From contig QRDG01000131.1 in NCBI GenBank assembly GCA_012064385.1, positions 2,380,816 through 2,444,815 on the forward strand: DNA of 64,000 nt. The letters are read 5' to 3'. The notes beneath the pieces were generated by a model. That model was given only the letters and a program-made list of their open reading frames with translations. It was not told the origin of the DNA and ran no database searches. The position numbers and the translations under genes were made by a program. Each line of letters starts with the position of its first letter. Within the stretch, counting starts at the first letter, position 1. This DNA is from Puccinellia tenuiflora (taxonomy: Eukaryota > Streptophyta > Magnoliopsida > Poales > Poaceae). Of the stretch, positions 54,105-64,000 are shown in pieces.

Positions 54105-55559
54105 TGATACGTGTCAAACGTATCTATAATTTTTGATCGTGCCATGCTTGATTCCCATCATTATTACATGTTTATGCTACATTATTATATCATTTTGAGG
54201 CATTTTATTGGACTAACCTATTGACAAGATGCCCAGTGCCAGTTCCCTGTTTTTGTGCTGTTTTTGGAAATATTCTCGGAATTGGACGAAAATTTAGAAC
54301 GATTTTTTATTGGACAAATGAGGACCGGAGCCTGAAGGGCGACCCAGGGGCAGCCCACAGGCCAGGGGCGGCCTGCTGCCGCGGCCTAGGGTCCACCCGC
54401 GGGTGGGACCCGCCCCTGCCCTGTGGGGCACCCCTCGACCGCCTCCGACGCCTATAAAAGCATCGACGACGAAAAAACCCTAACACCCGAAGGATTTTAC
54501 CAAATACGATACAGAGTTCCGCCGCCATCGCCGACAAGTTTCGGGGGTCAGATTGCATGTTCCGGCATCCTGCCGGGACGGGGATTGGCCCCGGAGCCAT
54601 CTTCGCCGCCACCGCTGCCTCCGGGATGAGTTGTGAGTAGTTCCCCTGTGGACTACGGGTTTGTAGTAGTAGCTAGATGGTACTCTATCCCCCTTGTTGT
54701 TCAATGCCATGTTCTCGTGAGCTGCCCTACATGATCGAGATCAATCCGATGTAATATGCGTTGTGTTTGTTGGGATCCGATGGATTGGCACGTTATGATC
54801 AGATTATTTATGTTTATGAATTGTTGTTGCTGCAATGTTGTTATGCTTAATGCTTGTCACTAGTGCACGAGTGGCATGATCTTAGATTTGGGCGCGTTAT
54901 GTTTGCATGAATATAATTGATGCTTAGATCGTATCTACAAGTTGTATGCACCTGTTATTAGTCCGGAACCGGAGACCTCAAGTGACAGAAATAAGGACAT
55001 CGATGGGAATGGTTAGTAACTTGAGGATTACATGTGTTCATTGTGCGTTAATGCTTTGCTCCGGTGTTCTATTAAAAGGAACACATTAATTGCCATTTGT
55101 TCCTTAATTGGCCCGGCTGAAACCGGATGGCAGGAGAAAATATGTTGTGCGAATTCTCATTGCAAGTAGTTACAACTATATATGGAATACATGCCTACGT
55201 ATGATTGATAAACTGAATGCTTTGTCATAATTAATTAATTAGTGCAATTCTGTCAATTGCCCAACTGTAATTTGTTCACCCAATGCATGATTATTTGCTT
55301 AGGAGAGCCGCCACTAGTGAAACTATGAACCCCAGTCCATATTTCTCCATCATTGCTTTCGTGTTACGATTACTATTGTTCTCAAATCACTGTTGCTTTC
55401 ACCTCTCTCGTGTTACTTGTGCTTCTCCAGGTGTGGCTGAATTGACAACTCAGCTGCGAAGACCTCTAAGTATTCTTTGGCTCCCCTTGAGTCGAATCAA
55501 TAAATTGGGTTATACTACCCGCAAAGACTGTTGCGATCCCCTACACTTGTGGGTTATCA
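54105..55559 (+). repeat. 3' LTR of element B
   Basis: 1455 bp. It keeps about 312 bp (55044-55355) missing from the 5' LTR. A related segment is present in the LTR of element C (about 45700-45900), so the longer form is ancestral. Confidence 0.93.
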
Positions 55560-55564
55560 CATAG

Positions 55565-55932
55565 TTAAACAAACAAGGATCCGGCAATGTGACTTCTCGC
55601 ACAATGTCGTTAGCAAACATAATCTTATATAGCATGTTATCAAGTTGAGACCCATGAGAAATGAACTGGTGCAACTTCATAAAATTTAAATCAAGTTTCT
55701 TAACAGGAAGTTGAGTATCTGAGGGGTCACATACCGAAGAGCAAATGATCCAAATCTTAGCAGAAATGATGGGCTGAGCAAGTAGATCGAGAAATTCGAG
55801 CAAGAACAGCAAGAACACGGGTTTGGGCAATGGTGGAGTGAAAAGTTGAGAGAGAGAAAGAATGGGGAGGAAGCTCACCATGTGGGGGGCCTGGTGGGCC
55901 CCAGGTAACACCCAGGCGCGGCCAGGGGCCAC
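55565..55932 (-). pseudogene. Orphan ORF of element C, 5' part
   Basis: Minus-strand frame from MAPGRAWVLPGAHQ, through KLDLNFMKLHQFISHGSQLD, to LPDPCLFNY, where element B is inserted. It continues at 49011. It lies downstream of the truncated protease, with some 300 bp of noncoding sequence between. No recognised domain. Confidence 0.6.
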
Positions 55933-56234
55933 CTGCCCACATGGTGGGTCCCCTTTGGCAGCCCCTGGTGCTGCAAGGCCCCATTTAATGCATAAAAAAT
56001 TTAAAGTAAATTTTCAGAATTTTTTTGGCAACTTTGATTTCTGGACATTTTCAGGGTTATAAAAATGAATTCAAATCTCAGAAATGAATTTTCAAAAGAT
56101 GAAAAACCAACCAAAATCTAAAATCACAGAAGTGCTAAAACAATCATCACAGCAACAATAATATGGAAATCATAGTTTCATGTATATAAATAAATTTGAG
56201 AGCAAGGTTGATCAAGTCTTACTTCAAGCTTATT

Positions 56235-58580
56235 TTATATAACACAAAAAAGGTTGATCAATTTTTCCAAATAAAGCCTTTTATAGAGAGAAAAAGGCAT
56301 AACGCTTACTCCTGTACCAAGATCACATAAAGCAGTTCTAACATAATTATTCTTAATTGAGCAAGGAATAGTTGGAATACCTGGGTCTCCAAGCTTCTTT
56401 AGGATTTTGCCGTTAAAAGAATAATTAGCAAGCATAGTGGAAATCTCCTCATTAGGAATTTTCCTTTTGTTAGAAACAATATCTTTCATGTATTTGGAAT
56501 AAGGGGGCAGTTTAATAGCATCAGTCAAAGGAATTTGCAAAAAGAGAGGTTTCATCCATTCACAAAATTTATTATAATGCTCTTCTTCCTTTGATTTATA
56601 ATTCTTGTTAGGGAAAGGCATAGGCTTTTGCACCCAAGGTTCCCTTTCACTACCATGCTTTCTAGCAACAAGTTTTTCCTTATTATACTTCCTATTTTTA
56701 GGAGGTCCTTCAGGTTCTACATCACTTCCTTCTTTATTGGGCTCATGGTCCTTATCAATATCATTAACAGGTTCATTATCATCTTCAGTTTCAGCATCAG
56801 AGATAGAAATATTATTAGGATTTTCTATGACAGGTTCTTTATTAATCTCCAACTCATTAGTCTCTCCTACTTCTTTGTGCTTTTTCTTTTTCTTTTTCTT
56901 TTTAGGAGGATATCAATGTTTTTCTCAGCTAATTGAGTCTCTTGTTCAATTCTTTTAGGATGTCCCTCGGGATATAAAGGATCCTGAGTAGCAGTACCAC
57001 CTCTAGTTATTACTCCACAAGTCGGGTTATCATTCTTTTTAGAGGTTTCAGCAAGCAGATCCTTTTGCACTTTAGTAATTTGCTTGAGTTGAGTTTGAAC
57101 CATGGCCAAATGCTTAGTAAGTCCCTTAACATCATTAGCAGTTCTTTCTAAGACATCATGCAAATTTTTAACAATATAAATTTTTTCTTGCAGTTGATTT
57201 TGAACTTGCGTGTTGAAATGAGTTTGCTTAATAATAAAGTTATCAAATTCATCAAGACATTGATCAGGAGGCTTACTATGAGGGACATCACTAGCATTAA
57301 AATCAAGGAGAGAGTGTACCTCTACCATAGGTGGGTGAGTGGTAGGCTCACATAATGCTTCAATAGGTGGTAGATTTTTTACTTCTTCAACTTTTATACC
57401 TTTCTCCTTAAAGAGATTTCTTTGCTTCCTGCATAGTTTCAGGATTAAGCACATGAATGCCCCTCTTCTTCGTTGGCTGAGTAGGCGCCTGTGGAAGTGC
57501 CGATGGCGGCTCAGGTGTAGACCACTCATCATGGTTCCGACTAATTTTAACCAATAATTCCTCAGCTTCATCCGGAGTTCTTTTCCTGAAAACACAACTA
57601 GCACAACTATCCAGATATGTTCTAGATTCATCGGTTAGTCCATTATAAAAGATATCCATGAGCTCATTTTTAGGTAGCATGTGTCCAGGCCGAGCACTGA
57701 GTAAGGCACAAAACCTCCCCCAAGCTTCGGGTAGACATTCTTTCTCAACCTGTTTAAAATTGAAAATTCTTTGCAATGCGGCATGTCGAACATGAGCAGG
57801 ATAATATTTCTCAAAGAATATTTTAACTAAACCATCAAAGCTTTTAATGGATCCACTAGCTAAATTGTTAAACCAATTTTTAGCTTCATCTTTCAATGAA
57901 AAGGGAAAAAGCTTTGTTATGTAATAGCCTTGTTTCTTTTTGTCATCAGAAAAGAACCTACTCAAAGTAGTGAGTTTGCTCATGTGTTCTATAGCACTAT
58001 CATTTTCTTTTCCATAAAAAGGTTCATTTTCAACAATAGATATGAGTGACAGATCAACAGAAAAATCATAATCCTTTTCCTTAATGCTAATAGGAGATGT
58101 AGCAAACTTCGGATCATGAGCAGTTTTATAATTCATAGCATGTTTTTCAAGAAGTTTCTTCCGTATCTCAGGATCGGAGGTGTCCATATCCATACTTTCT
58201 CTAATAAACTCATCATCAATTTCAACATAAGCATCATCAGGATAACTACTACCATAATTCCCTCTCTCAGGAGAGACATCAGGTCTAATGACATTTTCAT
58301 TAGGAATTTCATCAGATTCAATTTCTTTAGATTTAGCAACCATAGAATCCAAAAAAGGGCCTAGAGAGCCAGACTCATCTAGTACAGTAGAAGCATCATC
58401 AAATTCATCAGACACAGTATCAGAACCAACAGAAGCAACATGTGAAGTGTGTGGTGGTGGTGGTGTAACAAGCTTATTCAAAATAGTAGGTGAATCAAGG
58501 GCAGCTTTATAGTTGAGAGCAGTACCTTTCCTTGTGGTGGAAGGTAGTATCGGAAACATAGGATCACGCTTATCCTTCAT
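56235..58580 (-). pseudogene. Gag and truncated protease of element C
   Basis: From the ATG at 58580 (MKDKRDPMFPILPS) 390 codons give an N-terminal variable part and the Retrotrans_gag core (LFPFSLKDEAKNWFNNLASG, FFEKYYPAHVRHAALQRI, LMDIFYNGLTDESRTYLD). A frameshift near 57450 leads to the coiled-coil and linker part ending DPLYPEGHPKRIEQETQLAE and a lysine-rich run. A second shift near 56870 leads to the pre-protease region (EHYNKFCEWMKPLFLQIPLT) and the active site ALCDLGTGVSVMPFSLYK. The frame ends only about ten codons later. The rest of protease, reverse transcriptase, RNase H and integrase are absent. It is an Athila-type Gag by motif order. Confidence 0.88.
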
Positions 58581-58642
58581 GATGAAGAATAAATTGCAGC
58601 TGACAAAATAACTCCCAAGTGAACTTATAAATAGAGCTATGC

Positions 58643-58660
58643 TCCCCGGCAACGGCGCCA
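58643..58660 (-). promoter_or_regulatory. Primer binding site of element C
   Basis: TGGCGCCGTTGCCGGGGA on the minus strand, 11 bp downstream of the 5' LTR end. Same type as in F and B. Confidence 0.88.
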
Positions 58661-58671
58661 GAAAATAGTCT

Positions 58672-58977
58672 TGATAACCCACAAGTATAGGGGATCGCAA
58701 CAGTCTTCGAGGGAACTAAAACTCAAATTTATTGATTCGACACAAGGGGAGCCAAATAATATTTATAAGCCTTAGCAGCTGATTTGTCAGATCAGCCACA
58801 CCTGGAAAGCAACTCACTTGACGCAATTTATCAGTAGCAACAGTAGTGTAATAGCAATAATAATAAAGCAACAGTAGTAATATTATGAAAATGGCAATAG
58901 TAGCAATTGTAATGACAGCAGGATTAAACAACCGTAGGCGTAGGGATGTAAATACTGGCACTGCATGGATGAGATAG
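58672..58977 (-). repeat. 5' LTR of element C, proximal piece
   Basis: Matches 45376 to about 45680 of the 3' LTR. It is interrupted by D, and the next few bases resume at 61144 (GATAGTTCGTGAAATAATTAC). Confidence 0.88.
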
Positions 58978-61143
58978 TGAAAGTGCATGGTGGCCCCCAT
59001 GTGTGGTTTTGGTAATTAATGACAAACTCTATGGACTAATGTTTGTATGAGCTATACTTGTAGGTGTGTCCATAAGTTTTGCTTGATCTCCATATGTTGG
59101 AATCAATGCTAAGGGAAGAAGAAGATTATATGTTGATAAAGGCTAAGTGCAAGTTGATCAACACACAAGGATAGTAATGTATCATGAGGGATCATGTGAT
59201 CTCATGGTATGGTGTCTTGTCACGAGCTTGCATCAAAAGGAAGATCCCATGTAGCTCATGAAGGACGGTGTCAAGTGGTGTGGTGCAAGTACAAGATGAT
59301 CAACAAGTAGATATCATTTTCTTGGGGCTTGCCATCCACTTGAATATAAAGGCCAAGTGAAGATATGCCGAAGAAGAAGTTCTCCCATATTGGTGTATGG
59401 GGGAGCAACATATGAGTCTTCACCAAGCAAAGCGCAATCTAGAAAGGTGGTCCATCTTGAGAAGATGAAGATCGCCAACGTCGACCTCAAGTGGATTATG
59501 CACAAGGCAAAGGTATGATCTTGATAGGGTTTCTATTTTACCGGTCTCATCATGTTAGTGGAGAGACCGGGTTATAGGGTAGATAGCCGTACTATCAAGA
59601 GGGGCTCTCGACCAAGTATCTTGATCGTATCGTTCATGGAGAGCTCAAACCTTTGCATCCTTGCAATCATCTTTATTGGTTCTTATTTGGCTCTTATCGT
59701 GGTGAGGTCTTGGTGCTTGTCGTGCTTGTCATAACAAGTCCAAGTTCACCAAAAACGGTTTTCGTATGGATATCCTATTGCGTTTTTGGTTTTGCAGGTT
59801 TATCGGTTCGTCTTTTATAGAGAGGTTTTACCTTTCCCCATTTGGTTTTGTCCTCCCTTGTTGTACTATGATGTTTATCTATATATTCTTGTAGAGCTCT
59901 TCGTTACGATTCTAACGAGCCCAAGATCATCGAAAACGGAGTCCGGATGCAAAAGATATGCCCGTTGTACTATGATGTTTTGCACTTTCTGCAATTTTTT
60001 AGTGGGGCGGAAGTTCCGGCCCATATTTTTCTTCTGAGGATTTTGGCTAAGTCGTTTTGGCGATTCTCTCTCGAGGGGGTCCGGAAATTCCGGGGTTAAC
60101 CCCGGAAGTTCCGGCCCGCGCAGGAAAACTGCACATAACGGTTGGATTTGGTGGGGACCTATTTAAGGGGTCTTCTTCCCCAATGGTTCCTAAGATTTGG
60201 AGCTTCTCTCACTCCTCCATTGTTGACCTCCAAAGCTTTGATTCCTCTCAATCCCTCCAATGATTCTTGCCCAAATTTAGGGATTCAAGAGAGGAGATCT
60301 AGATCTACAACTCCACCAATCACTTTCTCCTCTTTGTGAGGGGAACCCTTTGGATCTAGATCTTGGGATTCATTTGTTGAGTTCTTCTTGTTCTTCCTCT
60401 CTTATTCTCCCATAAGCATTTGTTGCTTTGTTGGAATTTGAGAGTGAAGGATTTGAGCACTTGTGCTCTTGCTCTTGCATTAGTTGCATCGGTTTGTGCT
60501 CTCTACGAGGATTCGTGGAAGTTGAAGGTCGAGAAGCTTGTTACTCTTGGGTGCATTGTGTTCCAAAGATCTTGTGCCTCTTGGGTGCATCGTGTACCCT
60601 TGACGGTTGGTGGTGTTGCGAAGACTTCGAGTTGTGAAGCTTCGGGCAAGGTTTGGGAGCCCCCGATTGAGTTGTGGGTGTGTGCCCCAAGATCGTTGTA
60701 AAGGCTCCGGATTCCGCCTTGAAGGATTCCGATAGTGGAAGGTGAAACTAACCCTTGGGGTGAGGTTCATCGGAGAATAGGGTGAGGCCTTTTGTGGCGT
60801 CTTGAGTAGGCCTTTTGTGGCGAGCTCACACCCCTCCAATGAGATGTACAAGGAGGAACTCGGGAATACATCCTCGTCTCCGCATGCCTCGGTTATTTCT
60901 ATACCCGAGCTCTTTACTTATGCAATTTACATTGTGATAGCCTTCGTGCTTGAAGTTTTATATCTTGCTATCACCTTGTTGTTTGTCTTGCTTAGCATAA
61001 GTTGTTAGTGCACATGGGTGAGCCTAGTTTATTTAGGTTGTTGGCTTGTTAATTTAAACACCTAGTTTTATTCCGCAATTGTCAAGCCTTAAACCGAAAA
61101 AGTTACCCCCCCCCCCCTCTAGGCGACATTGTTTGTCCTTTCA
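58978..61143 (+). repeat. Solo LTR D of a Maximus/SIRE-like Copia element
   Basis: TGAAAGTGCATGGTGG...TTGTCCTTTCA, 2166 bp, flanked by perfect GATAG duplications (58973-58977, 61144-61148). No internal coding region is present, so it is a solo LTR left by recombination. A CCGGAAGTTCCGG-type palindrome cluster lies at 60000-60120, analogous to the cluster in the LTR of E. Confidence 0.9.
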
Positions 61144-61164
61144 GATAGTTCGTGAAATAATTAC

Positions 61165-61886
61165 TGATTCGTCTCCAACGTATCTATAATTTCTTATGAT
61201 CCATGCTTGTTTTCATACCATTTGCTACATGTTTTGTTTACATCTTATAGCATTTTTATGCATTTTCTGGAACTAACCTATTAACAAGATGCCACAGTGC
61301 CAGTTCCTGTTTTCTGCTGTTTTCCTGTTTCAGAAAAGTACTTAAGGAAATATTCTCGGAATTGGACAGGACAAAAAGCAATAGTCTTATAATTCAGTGG
61401 ACTACACGGAGCCCGAAGGAGAGGACCTGGAGGGCCGTGGGCCGGCCACACCATAGGGTGGCGCGGGACCCATGCCTGCCGCGCCACCAGGTGGTGTGGG
61501 GCCCACGGGAGCCCTCCGACGCCGCCCTTTCGCCTATATATTGCCCCCGATGCATAAAACCTAGATGGACCCCGTCATATTCCAAAGAAACATCTGCAGC
61601 GCCGCCGCCATCGCCGACAAGTTTCGGGGGACAGAAGTCTCTGTTCCGGCACCCTGTCGGGACGGGGAAGTGCCCCCGGAGCCATCTCCATCGACTCCAC
61701 CACCATCTTCATCGCCGTTGCTGACTCCCATGATGAGGAGGGAGTAGTTCTCCCTCGGGGCTGAGGGCCATACCGGTAGCCATGTGGTCTATATCTCTCT
61801 CTCCCATGATGTGATCTATATATGATCATGAGCTTTGCAATCTAGATGTTGTTATGTTACTCAAGTGGGCTTTATTTATGTGATCT
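61165..61886 (+). repeat. Partial LTR of Gypsy element G
   Basis: It starts TGATTCGTCTCCAACGTATC after ATTAC in the LTR of element C and follows the order of the other Gypsy LTRs (ATTCTCGGAATTGGAC, then CGCCTATATATTGCCC near 61532). It is cut at about 61887 by another element. Confidence 0.75.
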
Positions 61887-64000
61887 TGTAGCGGACCTGC
61901 ACTTAAAATTTGGCAAGATCCCTGTGTATAGTGCTAGTCCCTGGATCGAATCGCTAGCACACACAGTTTACGATGAATACCATAACATTGTATCAATTTA
62001 TTACACGAAGGATCCAGAATTTACAAATATCCATTACAACTTGCATAGCTCAAGGCTAGCATTTTACAAAGATTAGCACAGCGGAAATAAAATAGCAATG
62101 AGTCTCCATCATCTTCATGTGCCACAGGCGAACATGTTGGTTGTAGACTCGAAACCCTTAACGAAACCTCACTCTTCGTCAGAAAAACCTGATAAAATGT
62201 ATCAACAAGGTGGGTCAGAACCATATAAAATGGAACTGGCAAGTGACACTCTGTGGACTCATATTGGAACAACTCTAGTAACCTATATGCATATTTGGCT
62301 TGGTGGAGTTTGAAGGCTATTTTGCAGAAAGCCAACTTTTTCCTAACTCTTTATAAAACTTTTCATCTATACGAGACTGGTATGACAACCATTGTCTCAA
62401 CTACCCTTGTTCACCCATCAAGTTTTTAACTTAGGAAATTGGAATGATGAGATCCTCCGTTGACGTCCTCGTCCAGCTTGCTCAGAATCGTCCGTAACCG
62501 GGGACACGGCTAAGTACTTAGATTGACACTCTGCAGAGGTTGTGCACTTTCACCATAAGACCTCATCAACCCATTCTGACCTTGACCCTTCTTGAAGTGA
62601 AAAGGAAAGGAGGAGATGAAGACGAGACCTTTCCGAAGTGTTTTCCCGACCACTGCCGTCCTGACGCGCTCCACCTACAAACCTCTACCACCACCTGTCA
62701 GGCCGGGCCGGTTCCACACTACATACTTAGTCAAGCCAGAGCCCATATGACTTATGGCTGCACGGTAAGCTAACTAAACTTGGAGTAACATCGATCTCTT
62801 TGTCCCTGGGTGGCCATCCACAAGTGCACATACTCGGGTAAAACCATAGACATGGCCCCGAGTAGCCACTCAACTTTAAACCTCCATCCACATACCACAT
62901 CCACCCAGGAGTTTCTTTAACTTAGTAGAATATTACTTTTTCACAAAACAACGTTTAGCATAGCATTTCCATAATTCTACCAAGTTATAATAGGATTCTA
63001 GACCAACTAGTATAGGAGTACTATTCTAAACAGTTTTAGCATAGCAATACTAATAAACCTATCATGCAATTTTCTAAGTAAAAACTACAATGTGCATATA
63101 TCAAATTAATAGGACAAAGATATGCAAGTGTGCCACTTGCCTTGGCAACAAGAGTGACAGGAGTAGCAACCACCAAAGTCTTCGTGACTCTCCGAATAAT
63201 CTAACAAAATTGCAAACACCCAAATAAACATACAAACAAAATAACAATACAATAAAATATGCAATGTATGAAATGCATTTAAAATCACAAGAAAAAAATA
63301 ACACACTAAGTTTTCTGGTTTGTAACAATATGCATGAAGTCAAAATGCATTTAAAACAATTTTTACTTTAACAACAATACAAAACAAATCCCAAAAAGGG
63401 CAAAAACACTAATTTAAAACTACTGTGAAACAAAATAATTACAGAAATATGGGGTTGGTCCTAATGGACAGAGGGCTTCAAAACTAAACTAACCCAATTG
63501 GATTCACTCAAAAAGCTATTTTTAAACTAAAGTTATGCCAAATTTACTCAAATCTCACATTTGAAATTTGAATAAATTTAAACATGTCAAAACAGAAAAC
63601 TAAAACACCAGAAAGATTCTACAGGTTCTAAGGATTTCAAATATATAAAAATATTTGAATTTGGCCAAGCCAATAAAAAGATATGATAAATCTAAGTTAC
63701 AGGGGTTTTTCTGCAAAACAGACAGAAAAATACTAATAAGGAAAATACACAGAAAATCCTTGTCCACGTGGCTGCTGACTGGATCTGACTTGGCGGCCTC
63801 TGATTGGCTGAGGGTGCTGACTGTGTGCTGACTGGGCATGCTGACTGTGCATACCGATTCGTTTTAAATAGAATAAAACATGACCGCAGGATCAAGATCT
63901 AACGGCCGAAAGCGAATGGCCGGGATCGGGCGGCGCGTTCTCGCCGGAACCCTAGCCGAGCGGCGGCGACGGGCCGGCATCGCGCGTTCCGACGCATCCA
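61887..64000 (-). repeat. Probable LTR-derived sequence H, runs off the window
   Basis: It begins TGTAGCGGACCTGCAC, which would be the ...CA end of a minus-strand LTR, and interrupts G. No coding frame is convincing over 2.1 kb. The last 100 bases become GC-rich with GCCGGAACCCTAGCC, as in an LTR leader. Family not identified. Confidence 0.45.

Larger units (their letters stand above)
49017..55559 (+). mobile_element. Complete non-autonomous Gypsy-type element B
   Basis: The 6543-bp element is bounded by perfect CATAG duplications (49012-49016, 55560-55564). LTRs are 1160 and 1455 bp, and the difference is mainly a 312-bp deletion in the 5' LTR. Two tRNA-Asp-type primer sites lie 98 bp apart. 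The only coding is an acidic orphan protein and a small second ORF. The polypurine tract AAGCTTGGGGATGC precedes the 3' LTR. It interrupts the orphan ORF of element C. Confidence 0.95.
45376..64000 (-). mobile_element. Gypsy-type element C, nested with B, D and G/H
   Basis: The minus-strand element has its 3' LTR at 45376-46764, internal parts at 46765-49016 and 55560-58671, and a 5' LTR from 58672. The 5' LTR is split by solo LTR D and then by G, its remainder lying beyond the window. The primer site is tRNA-Asp type. It encodes Gag, a protease cut just after the active site, and an orphan ORF, with no reverse transcriptase or integrase. Confidence 0.8.

Noticed and set aside
56605..56958. 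Plus-strand frames across the C element Gag linker
   Set aside because: They are antisense shadows of the acidic and lysine-rich Gag region.
61887..64000. Short frames near the right end as host genes
   Set aside because: All are under 105 codons, without domains, inside a sequence that looks LTR-derived.

Overview
The window looks like nuclear DNA of a grass, most likely a pooid (wheat, barley or oat relatives). The reasons are spliced plant genes with GT/AG introns, GC-rich first exons, and a nested pile of Ty3/Gypsy and Ty1/Copia LTR retrotransposons that fills more than half of the sequence. There is no bacterial or organellar gene content beyond one short plastid-derived insert.

Layout. 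Positions 1-3 kb hold decayed fragments: an RNase H-like domain, a Copia reverse transcriptase remnant and a plastid atpB insert. Positions 4-12 kb are the gene island. It has a spliced HARBI1/ALP1-like domesticated transposase gene (minus), which shares a short bidirectional promoter with a membrane-anchored alpha/beta hydrolase gene (plus), and then a three-exon PROTODERMAL FACTOR 1-like gene (minus). Positions 12.8-16.1 kb are a dead PIF/Harbinger element split by a hAT-type element that has a perfect 8-bp target duplication. Positions 17.2-18.2 kb carry exons of an otubain-like deubiquitinase. A complete but dead Copia element with very short LTRs (18252-23419) sits just upstream of a likely promoter. 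Positions 23.9-28.7 kb mix exons of an unidentified gene, a methyltransferase pseudogene and a B3-domain-like gene followed by a 99-bp minisatellite.

From 28.7 kb to the end the sequence is nested retrotransposons. They are named here A-H by position and I for one more. A is a minus-strand LTR. E is a Copia element whose gag is interrupted by F, a Gypsy element with TSD. I is a truncated minus-strand Gypsy element entered by C, a minus-strand Gypsy element. C is interrupted by B (complete, TSD CATAG), and its 5' LTR is interrupted by D (solo Copia LTR, TSD GATAG) and by G. G is in turn cut by H, a minus-strand LTR-like sequence running off the window.

The most interesting signal is shared among the Gypsy-type elements. 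F, B and C keep LTRs, a tRNA-Asp-type primer site, a polypurine tract and a conserved 3' noncoding block, but none encodes reverse transcriptase or integrase here. F, B and I also carry a conserved block of about 47 nt with two potential hairpins, 13-70 nt after the last stop codon. This reads as a family of non-autonomous elements kept by common cis-acting RNA signals and mobilised by a partner that is not in the window. The block is the best candidate for an undescribed functional element. Two single Ns (18482, 43343) mark assembly weak points, and the second sits exactly where two unrelated elements abut.
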